Shown one piece after another: positions 25,892-34,090 of a stretch of 64,000 nucleotides of DNA. The notes under the pieces were generated by a model. That model was not told the origin of the DNA, did no database searches, and saw only the letters and a list, made by a program, of their open reading frames with translations. Position 1 is the stretch's first letter, and each line of letters begins with the position of its first letter. Source of the stretch: an uncultured Eubacteriales bacterium (GTDB lineage: Bacteria > Bacillota > Clostridia > Oscillospirales > Oscillospiraceae). The stretch covers positions 19,614 through 83,613 of the forward strand of contig CAJKDY010000013.1 in the NCBI GenBank assembly GCA_905198835.1. The letters are read 5' to 3'. The position numbers and the translations under genes were made by a program.

Positions 25892-26200
25892 TTACTTCTG
25901 GCCCTTCAGGGCAAAGATCTCCCGCTTGGCCTCGGACAGCTCCAGCTTCAGCTTGGTGGACTCCTCCAGATATTCCTTCAGCTGGCGGCGGAGATTCTCC
26001 GAGCTTTCCTGCTCTTTGAAGAGCTCCTCGGTGATGTTCATGGCTGTGAGGATGCAGCCGTCGATGAGGGAGAGCTTGCCAGCCGAGAGCATCTCGGTCA
26101 GCTTGCCGTCCACATACTCGGCGATCTTCTGGGTCTCGGCCCCCTCGTCGGCCAAAAGGGTGAATTGACGCTCGGCAATGGTCACGTTCACGCGGTTCAT
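25892..26200 (-). CDS. zapA: Cell division protein ZapA
   Basis: 102 residues from ATG 26200 after AAAAGGGGG. FtsZ-ring-associated protein. It starts RVNVTIAERQFTLLADEG, the ZapA beta-hairpin domain, and ends in a long coiled coil (EELFKEQESSENLRRQLKEY...) that mediates tetramers. The open frame to 26866 is a shadow across the divergent rlmB gene. First gene of the long division/shape operon with a good promoter upstream. Confidence 0.92.
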   Translation of the reverse strand: MNRVNVTIAERQFTLLADEGAETQKIAEYVDGKLTEMLSAGKLSLIDGCILTAMNITEELFKEQESSENLRRQLKEYLEESTKLKLELSEAKREIFALKGQK

Positions 26201-26239
26201 GACTAGGCCCCCTTTTTTTATTAGAGGTGTACGAAGAAT

Positions 26240-26268
26240 ATTATACCAACATTTTCCCCACTTGAAAA
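26240..26268 (-). promoter_or_regulatory. Promoter of the zapA-to-rluA operon
   Basis: Minus-strand TTTTCA (26263-26268) and a perfect TATAAT (26240-26245) spaced 17 bases, about 40 bases before the zapA ATG. Confidence 0.7.
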
Positions 26269-26338
26269 GGGGAAATTTCGACAAAGCGCGACCCGGGGCA
26301 AAAAATCGACCGCCGGGCGCGGTCCTGCCGGACTGTTC

Positions 26339-26367
26339 TTGACGGTTGGAGACCCTTGTGGTATGAT
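26339..26367 (+). promoter_or_regulatory. Promoter of rlmB
   Basis: TTGACG (26339-26344) and TATGAT (26362-26367) with 17-base spacing, divergent from the zapA promoter. Confidence 0.78.
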
Positions 26368-26411
26368 ATATCAGTAAAAATTTTGCCACTGGCGGAAGGA
26401 GGCGGCCTTTG

Positions 26412-27188
26412 ATGTCCCAGGAGGAATACCGATCCAGGCAGGAGAGCGCGGACGGCGTCATCGAAGGGCGCAACGCCGTTTTGGAGGCTCTGCGGGCCGG
26501 AGCCAGCATCGACAAGCTGTACCTGGCCAAGGGCGATGTGGACGCGGCCCTGCGGCACCTGGCCTCCACGGCTCGGAGCCGGGGCGTGGTAGTGGTGGAG
26601 TGCGACCGGCGCAAGCTGGACGCCATGAGCGTCACCCACGCCCACCAAGGGGTCATCGCTGTCACCGCCGTGCGGGAGTACGCCGACGTGGACGACATTC
26701 TGGACGTGGCCCGGGAAAAGGGCGAGCCGCCCCTGGTCATCGTCTGCGACGAGCTCAGCGACCCCCACAATCTGGGGGCCGTCATCCGTACCGCCGAATG
26801 CGCCGGGGCCCACGGCGTCATCATCCCCAAGCGTCGCTCGGCGGGTCTTACCGCCGTGGTGGCCAAGACCTCGGCGGGGGCGGTGAGCTATATGCCCGTG
26901 GCCCGGGTGCCCAATCTGACCGCCTGCCTGAAGGACCTGAAGGCCCGCGGCCTTTGGGTCTACGGCACCGCTATGGACGGCGAGAGCGAGATCTACCAGG
27001 CTGACCTGACCGGGCCCGCCGCCATCGTCATCGGAAGCGAGGGCTCGGGCATGAGCCGCCTGGTGTCCGAGACCTGCGACGCGCGTCTGGCCATCCCCAT
27101 GAAGGGACGGCTCAACTCCCTGAACGCCAGCGCCGCCGCCGCCATCGTCATCTTTGAGGCGGTGCGCCAGCGGCTGGGAAAGGGGTGA
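26412..27188 (+). CDS. rlmB: 23S rRNA 2'-O-ribose methyltransferase (RlmB/TrmH, SpoU family)
   Basis: 258 residues. Uses S-adenosylmethionine to methylate rRNA ribose. An N-terminal SpoU substrate-binding domain (GVIEGRNAVLEALRAG) precedes the knotted SPOUT domain with motif 1 DPHNLGAVIRTAE (about 118), motif 2 IVIGSEGSGMSR (about 205) and motif 3 IPMKGRLNSLNASAAAAIV. A TTG immediately precedes ATG 26412; the ATG with GGAAGGAGG upstream is taken. It is followed after 9 bases by a large membrane protein gene. Confidence 0.93.
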   Translation: MSQEEYRSRQESADGVIEGRNAVLEALRAGASIDKLYLAKGDVDAALRHLASTARSRGVVVVECDRRKLDAMSVTHAHQGVIAVTAVREYADVDDILDVAREKGEPPLVIVCDELSDPHNLGAVIRTAECAGAHGVIIPKRRSAGLTAVVAKTSAGAVSYMPVARVPNLTACLKDLKARGLWVYGTAMDGESEIYQADLTGPAAIVIGSEGSGMSRLVSETCDARLAIPMKGRLNSLNASAAAAIVIFEAVRQRLGKG

Positions 27189-27197
27189 CGCGTCGTC

Positions 27198-29483
27198 ATG
27201 AGCAACAAGACCCCCAAGGGCCCGGAGGGGCCTGATCTGGACGAGATATTGAACGAGTTTGCGCCCCTGGAGTCCGCCGCGTCCCAGCCGCCCCATGCGG
27301 AGGACGAGGTGGAGGAGCCCACCCTGCGGCTTTTGGACCGCTCGGGCAAGCTAGTCCGGGAGCGGAGTTTAGACGCCGCCAAGGACCAGTCAAAGCCGGA
27401 GCCCGCCAAGGCGGCGAGGCCGGAGAAAGACCCGCCTGAGGCCGAGGGCGACGAGGGAAAAGAGTCGGCCAAGGCCGAGGAAAAGGCGGAGCAAAAAGAG
27501 GCCAAAGCAGCGCAAAAGCCAGCGCAAAAAAACGAGCAAAAAAAGACCGAGACGGAGCCAAAAACCGAGGAAAAAATTCCCTGGTGGAAGCGCAAGCCCC
27601 AGCCGGTCCACCTCAGCGAGAAGGTCATCCAGCTGCCTGAGGAGGACGGTTCTCTCACCGGCCGCATCGGCCGGCTCATTGAAAAGGGGGATCGCTACGC
27701 CCAGGGGATGTTCGCTGGCGACGCGCCGGAGGACCCGGAGCAGGCGCAGCGGGAGCGGCTGCTGCCCGGGGTGGACTGGGAGCGGGAGCCCACCCACGTC
27801 CCGCCCCCCCGCCGCCGCCGGGTGCTCCACCGGCCCCGGCCCGATGTGCCGCCGGGCAAGCTGGCCAGCCGGTATAAAAAGGGCCTGGGGTTTCTCCACA
27901 CCCGTTGCTTTTTCTCTTTGCTGTGGTTCCTGCCCCAGCTCTATCTGATGCTGGCCTCCAGCCTGGGCCTTCCCATGGTGCCCGCGCTGGCGGACAACCG
28001 GACCTTGTGCCTTCAGGTCTCGGCCTTGGCTATGGGCGTCAGCGCCCTGCTGGCTTTGGACGTGTTGGCCCACGGCATCGTGTGTTTGGTGCGCCTTCGC
28101 CTGGAGAGCGAGACGCTGCTCTTATTCGCCCTGGCCGCCGCCGGGGCGGACGCGCTGACCATGCCTGTCCTGGGAGACCGCTCCGGGGCTATGCCCTACT
28201 GTGCCATCGTGTCGCTGATGCTGTTTTTCGCGCTGTGGGGACGGCTTTTGAAGCGCCGGGGAGCGTGGCAGTCTTGCAAGACTGCCGCCGGGGCCGCCGA
28301 GCCTTACTTAGTGACGCTGGACGAGCGGATGTGGGATGGCCGGGACGCCTTTGTCAAGTGGACGGGCAAAGCCGAGGGCTACGGCAGCCAGGTCCAGGAG
28401 ACCGACGGCGTCCAGCGGGCCTACCATATCGCCGCGCCTTTGATCTTGCTTTGCTCGGCGCTGCTGGCCCTCATCGCCTCGGTGGGCCGCCAGCATCCGG
28501 AGAGCTTCTTCTGGTGTTTGTCGGCTTGTCTTACCGCCGGGTGCGGCTTCACCGCCTTTTTGAGTTTTGCCATGCCCTATGCAACCCTGTCCGAGCGGCT
28601 GAGTAAGATCGGCGCGGCCCTGGGTGGCTGGGACGGTCTGAGCTGGAAAGGGCGGGGTCAGGGCGTGATCCTGACGGATACCGACCTCTTTCCTCCGGGC
28701 AGCGTGACCCTCAACGGTATCAAGCTCACCGGGGATGTGTCGCTGGAAAACGCCGTGGCCTATACCGCCACGCTGATCCGGGAGACCGGCAGCGGCATGG
28801 AAAAGCCCTTTTCCGATCTTTTGAAGACCAAGGGCGGGCTCTACCGCCGGGTGAGCCGGGTGGTCTTCCACGAAGGCGGCGTCACCGGCGACATTGGTGG
28901 GCAGCAGGTGGCGGTGGGCTCGGGAGCTTTTATGGAGCTGATGCGGGTGCCCATCGCGCCGGGACTGAAGGTAAAGGGTGCGGTGTTCTGCGCGGTGGAC
29001 GGCTACCTCTGCGCCATCTTCGTGCTGCACTACACCCTGCATAACTCCATTCGCCCAGCTCTCCAGACCCTGATCTCCAACGGCCTGGATCCCATCCTGG
29101 CCACCCGGGATTTCCTGGTCATCCCCGATATGCTCCGCCAGCGCTTTAAGCTCCCCGCCCAGCGCATGGAGTTCCCCAGCCTGGACCGCCGCCGGGAGCT
29201 TTCCTCCAAGCGGCAGGAGCATGAAAAGACCCTCTCCGCCGTCCTCTGCCGGGAGGGCCTGGGACCCTACGCCGACGCGGTGGTGGGGGGCAGACGGCTG
29301 CTGCGCGCGGTGCGGCTGGGCCTGTTTTTCGATTTCCTTAGCGCCGCGGTGGGGCTGGCGCTGTCCTTCTACCTGTGCCTGGCCCAGGCGTTTACATCGC
29401 TGTCCGCCGGGGCGCTACTGGTGTTTTTGCTGCTATGGCTTGTCCCGGCAGCGCTGGTGGCCAATTGGGTCAATCGGTATTGA
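27198..29483 (+). CDS. Degenerate P-type ATPase-like membrane protein, function unknown
   Basis: 761 residues. Residues 1-200 are hydrophilic and rich in Glu, Lys, Ala and Pro, likely disordered. About 8 hydrophobic helices follow (from about 235 to 460), then a soluble domain and a last helix pair (about 710-755). After the helix ending CGFTAFLSFAMPYATLSERL there is VILTDTDLFPPGSVTL, at the place where P-type ATPases have DKTGT with the phosphorylated Asp; here the Lys-Thr-Gly-Thr is lost. Later VAVGSGAFM and ATRDFLVIPDMLRQRFKL recall the nucleotide-binding and hinge regions, but TGD and GDGxNDxPAL are missing. It is probably a catalytically dead relative. This reading is by eye and unverified. 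Cotranscribed with rlmB. Confidence 0.6.
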   Translation: MSNKTPKGPEGPDLDEILNEFAPLESAASQPPHAEDEVEEPTLRLLDRSGKLVRERSLDAAKDQSKPEPAKAARPEKDPPEAEGDEGKESAKAEEKAEQKEAKAAQKPAQKNEQKKTETEPKTEEKIPWWKRKPQPVHLSEKVIQLPEEDGSLTGRIGRLIEKGDRYAQGMFAGDAPEDPEQAQRERLLPGVDWEREPTHVPPPRRRRVLHRPRPDVPPGKLASRYKKGLGFLHTRCFFSLLWFLPQLYLMLASSLGLPMVPALADNRTLCLQVSALAMGVSALLALDVLAHGIVCLVRLRLESETLLLFALAAAGADALTMPVLGDRSGAMPYCAIVSLMLFFALWGRLLKRRGAWQSCKTAAGAAEPYLVTLDERMWDGRDAFVKWTGKAEGYGSQVQETDGVQRAYHIAAPLILLCSALLALIASVGRQHPESFFWCLSACLTAGCGFTAFLSFAMPYATLSERLSKIGAALGGWDGLSWKGRGQGVILTDTDLFPPGSVTLNGIKLTGDVSLENAVAYTATLIRETGSGMEKPFSDLLKTKGGLYRRVSRVVFHEGGVTGDIGGQQVAVGSGAFMELMRVPIAPGLKVKGAVFCAVDGYLCAIFVLHYTLHNSIRPALQTLISNGLDPILATRDFLVIPDMLRQRFKLPAQRMEFPSLDRRRELSSKRQEHEKTLSAVLCREGLGPYADAVVGGRRLLRAVRLGLFFDFLSAAVGLALSFYLCLAQAFTSLSAGALLVFLLLWLVPAALVANWVNRY

Positions 29484-29525
29484 GCGCGTGAGAGGACGCG
29501 GGCCGATGAGGACATCGGCCCCTAC

Positions 29526-29554
29526 TTGACGCGGCGTGCGATTTAGCATACAAT
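29526..29554 (+). promoter_or_regulatory. Promoter of proS
   Basis: TTGACG (29526-29531) and TACAAT (29549-29554) with 17-base spacing, about 34 bases before the start codon. The GGGCCGAT/ATCGGCCC hairpin just upstream may separate it from the preceding gene. Confidence 0.75.
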
Positions 29555-29587
29555 AAACTGACTTCAACAAACAAAGGATGGATGGAT

Positions 29588-31027
29588 ATGGCAGACAACA
29601 AGAAAATGGTGGAGCAGATCACCGATATGGAGCAGGATTTCGCCCAGTGGTACACCGACGTGTGTAAAAAGGCGGAGCTGATCGACTACTCTTCCATCAA
29701 GGGGATGTTCATCTACCGGCCCTATGGCTACGCCATCTGGGAGAATATCCAGTCTGCGCTGGACGCTGAGTTCAAGCGCCTGGGACATGAGAATGTGTAC
29801 CTGCCTATGCTCATCCCCGAGAGCCTTCTGCAAAAGGAGAAAGACCATGTGGAGGGCTTTGCTCCCGAGTGCGCCTGGGTCACCATGGGTGGCAGCGAGA
29901 AGCTGGAGGAGCGCTACTGCATCCGGCCCACCTCTGAGACCCTGTTCTGTGAGCACTATAAAAACGTCATCCACTCCCACCGGGACCTGCCTAAGCTCTA
30001 TAACCAGTGGTGCAGCGTCCTGCGCTGGGAGAAGACCTCCCGCCCCTTCCTGCGCCACCGGGAGTTTTTGTGGCAGGAGGGCCATACCATGCACGCCACC
30101 GAGGCCGAGGCCCGGGAGGAGACCCAGCGGATGCTCAACGTCTACGCCGACTTCTACGAAAACGTCCTGGCCATGCCCGTGATCAAGGGCCAGAAGACGG
30201 ACAAGGAGAAGTTCAACGGCGCCGAGGAGACCTACACCGTGGAGTGCATGATGCACGACAAAAAGGCCCTCCAAGGCGGCACCAGCCACTACTTTGGCGA
30301 CGGCTTCGCCCGGGCCTTTGACATCACCTTCACCGGTGCGGACAACCAGCTCCACCATCCCCACCAGACCTCCTGGGGCGTCTCCACCCGCATGATCGGC
30401 GGTATCATCATGACCCACGGAGATAATAACGGCCTGGTCCTGCCCCCTAAGGTGGCTCCCATCCAGGTCATCGTCATCCCCGTTGCCGGGCACAAGCCCG
30501 GCGTGATCGAGGCCAACCAGGCCGTGGTGGACCGCCTTACCGCCGCGGGGTTGCGGGTGAAGATGGACGCCAGCGACAAGGCTCCGGGCTGGAAGTTCGC
30601 CGAGTACGAGATGAAGGGCGTGCCCCTGCGGCTGGAGCTGGGCCCCAAGGATATCGAGCAAAACCAGTGCGTTCTGGTCCGCCGGGACAGCGCAGAGAAG
30701 ATCTTCGTCTCCCTGGATGGCATCGAAAAGACTGTTCAGGAGACCCTCCAGGCCGTCCACGACGGTCTCTTTGCCAAGGCGAAGAAGAATCTGGACGAGC
30801 ACTGTTACCCCGCCTTCTCCCTGGAGGAGGCCAAGACCATCCAGGCCGAGCGGGGCGGCTTTATCAAGACCATGTGGTGCGGCGATGTGGAATGTGAGGA
30901 GAAGATGAAGGAGGTAGCTGGGATGTCCTCTCGGTGCATCCCCTTTGCCCAGGAGCATTTGGCCGACACCTGCCCCATCTGCGGCAAACCTGCCAAGCAC
31001 ATGGTCTACTGGGGCGTGGCCTACTAA
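29588..31027 (+). CDS. proS: Prolyl-tRNA synthetase (short, archaeal/eukaryote-like type)
   Basis: 479 residues, the ProS type 3 length; the bacterial-type insertion editing domain is absent. Class II motifs: RPTSETLFCEHYKN, motif 2 RWEKTSRPFLRHREFLW, and GGIIMTHGDNNGLVLPP (motif 3 region). The C-terminal domain has paired Cys (CGDVECEEK and CPICGK), suggesting a zinc site, and ends in WGVAY with the conserved C-terminal Tyr. ATG 29588 is preferred over 29582 for spacing from AAAGGA. Has its own promoter. Confidence 0.95.
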   Translation: MADNKKMVEQITDMEQDFAQWYTDVCKKAELIDYSSIKGMFIYRPYGYAIWENIQSALDAEFKRLGHENVYLPMLIPESLLQKEKDHVEGFAPECAWVTMGGSEKLEERYCIRPTSETLFCEHYKNVIHSHRDLPKLYNQWCSVLRWEKTSRPFLRHREFLWQEGHTMHATEAEAREETQRMLNVYADFYENVLAMPVIKGQKTDKEKFNGAEETYTVECMMHDKKALQGGTSHYFGDGFARAFDITFTGADNQLHHPHQTSWGVSTRMIGGIIMTHGDNNGLVLPPKVAPIQVIVIPVAGHKPGVIEANQAVVDRLTAAGLRVKMDASDKAPGWKFAEYEMKGVPLRLELGPKDIEQNQCVLVRRDSAEKIFVSLDGIEKTVQETLQAVHDGLFAKAKKNLDEHCYPAFSLEEAKTIQAERGGFIKTMWCGDVECEEKMKEVAGMSSRCIPFAQEHLADTCPICGKPAKHMVYWGVAY

Positions 31028-31051
31028 AATTTAACATAGGGAGGAAACAGC

Positions 31052-31276
31052 ATGGATATCAAGGCGAAGATCGAAGAGCTGGTGAATAAGATCACCAAGG
31101 ACCCTGAGGTCAAGGATCTCTTTGCCAAGGACCCGGTGAAGGCGGTGGAGAAGGTCATCGGTGTGGACCTCCCCGACGAGCAGGTCAAGGGCATCATCGA
31201 CGGCGTCAAGGCCAAGCTGGCCGGCGACCAGGCCGCCGGCTTGCTGGGCAAGGTCAAGGGCCTGTTTGGGAAGTAA
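31052..31276 (+). CDS. Small conserved-type protein, function unknown
   Basis: 74 residues, soluble, charged, with no Cys and no signal. It reads as three short amphipathic helices (KAKIEELVNKITKDPEVKDL, a VEKVIGVDLPDEQVKGII segment, and a Gly-rich tail LLGKVKGLFGK). AGGGAGGAAA precedes the ATG. It is 24 bases after proS, in the same transcript, and is followed by a terminator. Codon use matches its neighbours, so it is likely real. I do not recognise a function. Confidence 0.75.
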   Translation: MDIKAKIEELVNKITKDPEVKDLFAKDPVKAVEKVIGVDLPDEQVKGIIDGVKAKLAGDQAAGLLGKVKGLFGK

Positions 31277-31295
31277 AGGAAAAGTAAAGACACGG

Positions 31296-31333
31296 GGGCG
31301 GTCCTTCTGCAGTGCCAAAAGGACCGCCCTTTT
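31296..31333 (+). terminator. Terminator after the proS transcript
   Basis: GGGCGGTCCTT / AAGGACCGCCC stem with a 12-base loop followed by TTTTGT. Confidence 0.85.
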
Positions 31334-31362
31334 GTATCTGTGAGGAAAGAGGAGGGCGTAGT

Positions 31363-32139
31363 ATGGACGAGATCCGGATCATCTTCTTTGACATCGACGG
31401 AACGCTCATCGACATGGGCAAAAAGGAGGCATCCGCTAAGACCCTGGAGGCCCTGCGGCGGCTCAAGGAAAAGGGCGTGATCCTCTGCCTGGCCACGGGC
31501 CGAGGGCCGCTGACTCTGCCCCGTTTGGACGGCGTGGAGTTTGACGCTTTCCTTACCTTTAACGGCTCCTACTGCTTTGACCGCTCGGGGACCATCTTCA
31601 GCGATCCTCTGCCCAAAGAGGATGTCCAGACCATCCTAGAAAACGCCGCGGCGCTGGGTCGGCCCGTCTCCATCGCCACCCGTGACCGCATGGCGGCCAA
31701 CGGGAAGGACGAGGATCTGATCCAATACTACGCCTTCGCCAAACGGGAGGTGGAGGTGGCGAAGGACTTCGACCAGGTGGCAAAGCAGGAGGTCTACCAG
31801 GTCATGCTGGGCTGCCGAGAGGCGGAGCGCCCGCTACTGCTCCAAGGCACCCACCGGGCCAAGATCGCCGCCTGGTGGGACCGGGCGGTGGACGTGATCC
31901 CCGCCGACGGCGGTAAGGGCGAGGGTATCCGGCGGATGCTGGAACACTATCACCTGGAACCGGCGGCGGCCCTGGCCTTTGGCGACGGCGATAACGATCT
32001 GGAGATGCTCCAGGCGGTGGGTCACGGCGTGGCCATGGGCAACGCCTCCCCGCAACTCAAGACCGCGGCGGACGACGTGTGCGCCCCCGTGGGCGAGGAC
32101 GGCGTATACCACTACTGCCTGGCCCACGGCCTGATCTGA
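31363..32139 (+). CDS. Cof-type HAD-superfamily hydrolase
   Basis: 258 residues from ATG 31363 (upstream frame crosses the terminator). Phosphatase with motif I FFDIDGTLID (nucleophile Asp near residue 9), motif II LATGRG, motif III Lys in the GGKGEGI region and motif IV FGDGDNDLEML. The large cap domain lies between (about 80-190), as in Cof/YbiV-type sugar-phosphate or cofactor phosphatases. Substrate unknown. Closed by a strong terminator. Confidence 0.9.
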   Translation: MDEIRIIFFDIDGTLIDMGKKEASAKTLEALRRLKEKGVILCLATGRGPLTLPRLDGVEFDAFLTFNGSYCFDRSGTIFSDPLPKEDVQTILENAAALGRPVSIATRDRMAANGKDEDLIQYYAFAKREVEVAKDFDQVAKQEVYQVMLGCREAERPLLLQGTHRAKIAAWWDRAVDVIPADGGKGEGIRRMLEHYHLEPAAALAFGDGDNDLEMLQAVGHGVAMGNASPQLKTAADDVCAPVGEDGVYHYCLAHGLI

Positions 32140-32147
32140 TATAAAGA

Positions 32148-32173
32148 AAGCCCCGGCCACATGGCCGGGGCTT
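32148..32173 (+). terminator. Terminator after the Cof-type hydrolase gene
   Basis: AAGCCCCGGCCA / TGGCCGGGGCTT perfect stem, loop CA, 9 bases after the stop codon. It marks the left edge of the ordinary, GC-rich chromosome before the AT-rich island. Confidence 0.85.
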
Positions 32174-32280
32174 GAGGGTTTGCAGAAACAAGCAAATTTG
32201 AGCCGACTTCTTCAAGCGGGGGCAAAACGACAAGAGGTCTTTCAGTAGGCTACCCTGTCTGCTGTGAGACCTTTTTCTCA

Positions 32281-32510
32281 TTATGCATCATTGGGAGTGT
32301 CCATCATTACAGCAAGCATCAGCTTAACACCGAGCCGGAAAGTATAGGTGAATATCTCCAGTTCTATAATATCGTGCATCTCATTGACGCAGTCATCATA
32401 CTTTTCAAGGGCTTTACGCTACTTCCCTGTCAGGGTATCTTACAGCTGACTGCGATTCCGATCCATGAGTTTGAGCAATTTCTTGATCGAATGGCTCCTT
32501 TCGGTGCATT
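32281..32510 (-). pseudogene. Remnant of a DUF6809-like small protein
   Basis: Read on the minus strand, this stretch gives a broken frame containing KALEKYDDCVNEMHDIIE and IFTYTFRLGVKLMLAVM, ending at a stop at 32281-32283. Two in-frame stops interrupt the N-terminal half (near 32447 and 32420). The pattern of an acidic helix then FxYGFRLGxxLMLEV is that of the small DUF6809-type proteins common in Clostridial phages and mobile elements. The family name is from memory of the pattern and should be checked. The rest of 32180-32724 shows no intact gene. Confidence 0.5.
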
Positions 32511-32668
32511 GTTCATGGGGATCTATAATACCAGCGCGCCTCAAGTGTATTGCCCATATCACGCGCCCTCCTTTGATGTAATAAAACTACATAGGCTGTA
32601 AGAGAAAAGTTGTGTTTTTTGCTATGCTTTACCTCTTGATATGCTTCCCACCACGAAAGAGGACAGTC

Positions 32669-32696
32669 TTGTTTTTTTCTCGAAGCGTGATATAAT
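32669..32696 (+). promoter_or_regulatory. Promoter of the putative restriction endonuclease gene
   Basis: TTGTTT (32669-32674) and perfect TATAAT (32691-32696) with 16-base spacing, 28 bases before the ATG. Confidence 0.65.
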
Positions 32697-32724
32697 TTTA
32701 TAAACAAAGTTGCAGGAGGCTGTT

Positions 32725-34050
32725 ATGGATAGATCTAGAATTTTTGATAGTGCATATCACAATCAGAGTATATCTTTGGCAAAAGTTCAAGAAATCGGGC
32801 CTGCACTGGAAAAAGAAATTAAATCCAAGCTTGCATGGGATAGCGGCAGACTGGTTTACTATAAAGATAGGGCGAAAGGGATTTCTTATGACATCCAGGT
32901 TGATGCGTGCTTTCCGTCGCTAAAAGCTCCAGAGGCATTTGCATCCGTAACTTACTGTAATCCCGATACACCAGGCCATAGCAATGAGAATAAGTTGCAA
33001 CTCAAACTGGGAGAGCTTATGCTTTTTAAGGCTCGATATCCGCAGTTAAAGGGCATTCTAATCATTGGCGGAACAAAAGAAGCGTGGCTTCCTTATGTGA
33101 TACAAGCCTTCGAGTATTTTTTTGACACTGTTCTATGTACATGGGAGAAAGACTTTGACAAACGCATATCGGCCATTGCTCTTGACCCCCAAAGCATCCA
33201 GCTCAAACACGCCGATATCTGGGAACGGCTAAGTGCTGAATGGGATGCAGTTTCTCTTTCGCTTGAAGCCCCGATCAATTCGTTTCTTCGAGAAAGGGCC
33301 TGGGAGTATATGCGTAGCCGCGGGTGCGAGGGAGATGTTCCTTCTAAGATCCAAAACCAAATTATCCGAAACTGTATGCAGGCCGCATATGATTGTAGTG
33401 TTGCCACGCGGGCGAGAAGTGGCGTGGAGTGGCAAAACTATATGTGCGGTCAATGGGGAAAGCTATGGCAATCTCGTTCGTTTTTTAACCCTGCGGAAGC
33501 CGCCATTGAGATCGTACTAAAGCAAAAACAATATGCCTATTTGGGCGGTATCGCTGCGGATGTTGAGGTTCCTTCCCTAATTCATTATTTGGGGGGGACC
33601 CATGTAGATAACACAAAGGTGTCCGAGGATTTTGTCACGTATTCCCTTAGGTATAATATGCCGGTGCTCATTCAATCGAAGGCTACTGGAGGGGGAAGAG
33701 AGCGGCATGGAAAGAATATCCAAAATCGCACAAAAGAACAAATTGCGCGTAGCTTGTTTTACCGCGGATACATAAAAGACGACCACTTGCGGATTCGTGA
33801 TAAGGATTATATTTGGATCAGTGTGTTAGACGGTAACTGGGGTGTGACTAAGAAAACCCCATTGAAATATATCCACATGCTCCAGTGGGCAGGATACGAT
33901 TATCTGATTGCGGCAGACAGCCTTGTCGATGAGAAGCTGGACGTGACGGCGAACAATCCCCTGTCTGCGATTCTATCAGAACTTAACTGCGTAAAAGATC
34001 CGATAGAATTCAAAAAGCTTTGGGAAACATGGAGAGCAGGCAGAAAATAA
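32725..34050 (+). CDS. Putative restriction endonuclease partner of the double methyltransferase
   Basis: 441 residues from ATG 32725, 5 bases after AGGAGG. No named family is recognised. It is AT-rich like its partner and unlike the chromosome. It converges on a large fused DNA methyltransferase gene, the standard context of a type II restriction enzyme. A candidate PD-(D/E)XK-like core is Glu301/Asp302 followed by IQSKA with Gln317 and Lys319, near the C-terminal third, and the segment GGRERHGKNIQNRTKEQIAR could contact DNA. The function is inferred from context; the catalytic residues are a guess. Confidence 0.55.
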   Translation: MDRSRIFDSAYHNQSISLAKVQEIGPALEKEIKSKLAWDSGRLVYYKDRAKGISYDIQVDACFPSLKAPEAFASVTYCNPDTPGHSNENKLQLKLGELMLFKARYPQLKGILIIGGTKEAWLPYVIQAFEYFFDTVLCTWEKDFDKRISAIALDPQSIQLKHADIWERLSAEWDAVSLSLEAPINSFLRERAWEYMRSRGCEGDVPSKIQNQIIRNCMQAAYDCSVATRARSGVEWQNYMCGQWGKLWQSRSFFNPAEAAIEIVLKQKQYAYLGGIAADVEVPSLIHYLGGTHVDNTKVSEDFVTYSLRYNMPVLIQSKATGGGRERHGKNIQNRTKEQIARSLFYRGYIKDDHLRIRDKDYIWISVLDGNWGVTKKTPLKYIHMLQWAGYDYLIAADSLVDEKLDVTANNPLSAILSELNCVKDPIEFKKLWETWRAGRK

Positions 34051-34090
34051 AGCAAGTGAGGGATTCCTACGGCCGGATCCCTCACTTGCT
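34051..34090. terminator. Bidirectional terminator between endonuclease and methyltransferase
   Basis: AGCAAGTGAGGGAT / ATCCCTCACTTGCT stem with flanking AAAATAA and CTATTTAT. It lies exactly between the two convergent stop codons. Confidence 0.8.

Noticed and set aside
29500..29522. GGGCCGAT/ATCGGCCC hairpin before proS as a T-box leader
   Set aside because: No specifier loop, T-box sequence or antiterminator fits; only a simple stem is present.
32374..32601. 75-codon + strand ORF left of the endonuclease gene
   Set aside because: It overlaps the minus-strand DUF6809-like remnant, lacks a ribosome binding site and shows no domain.
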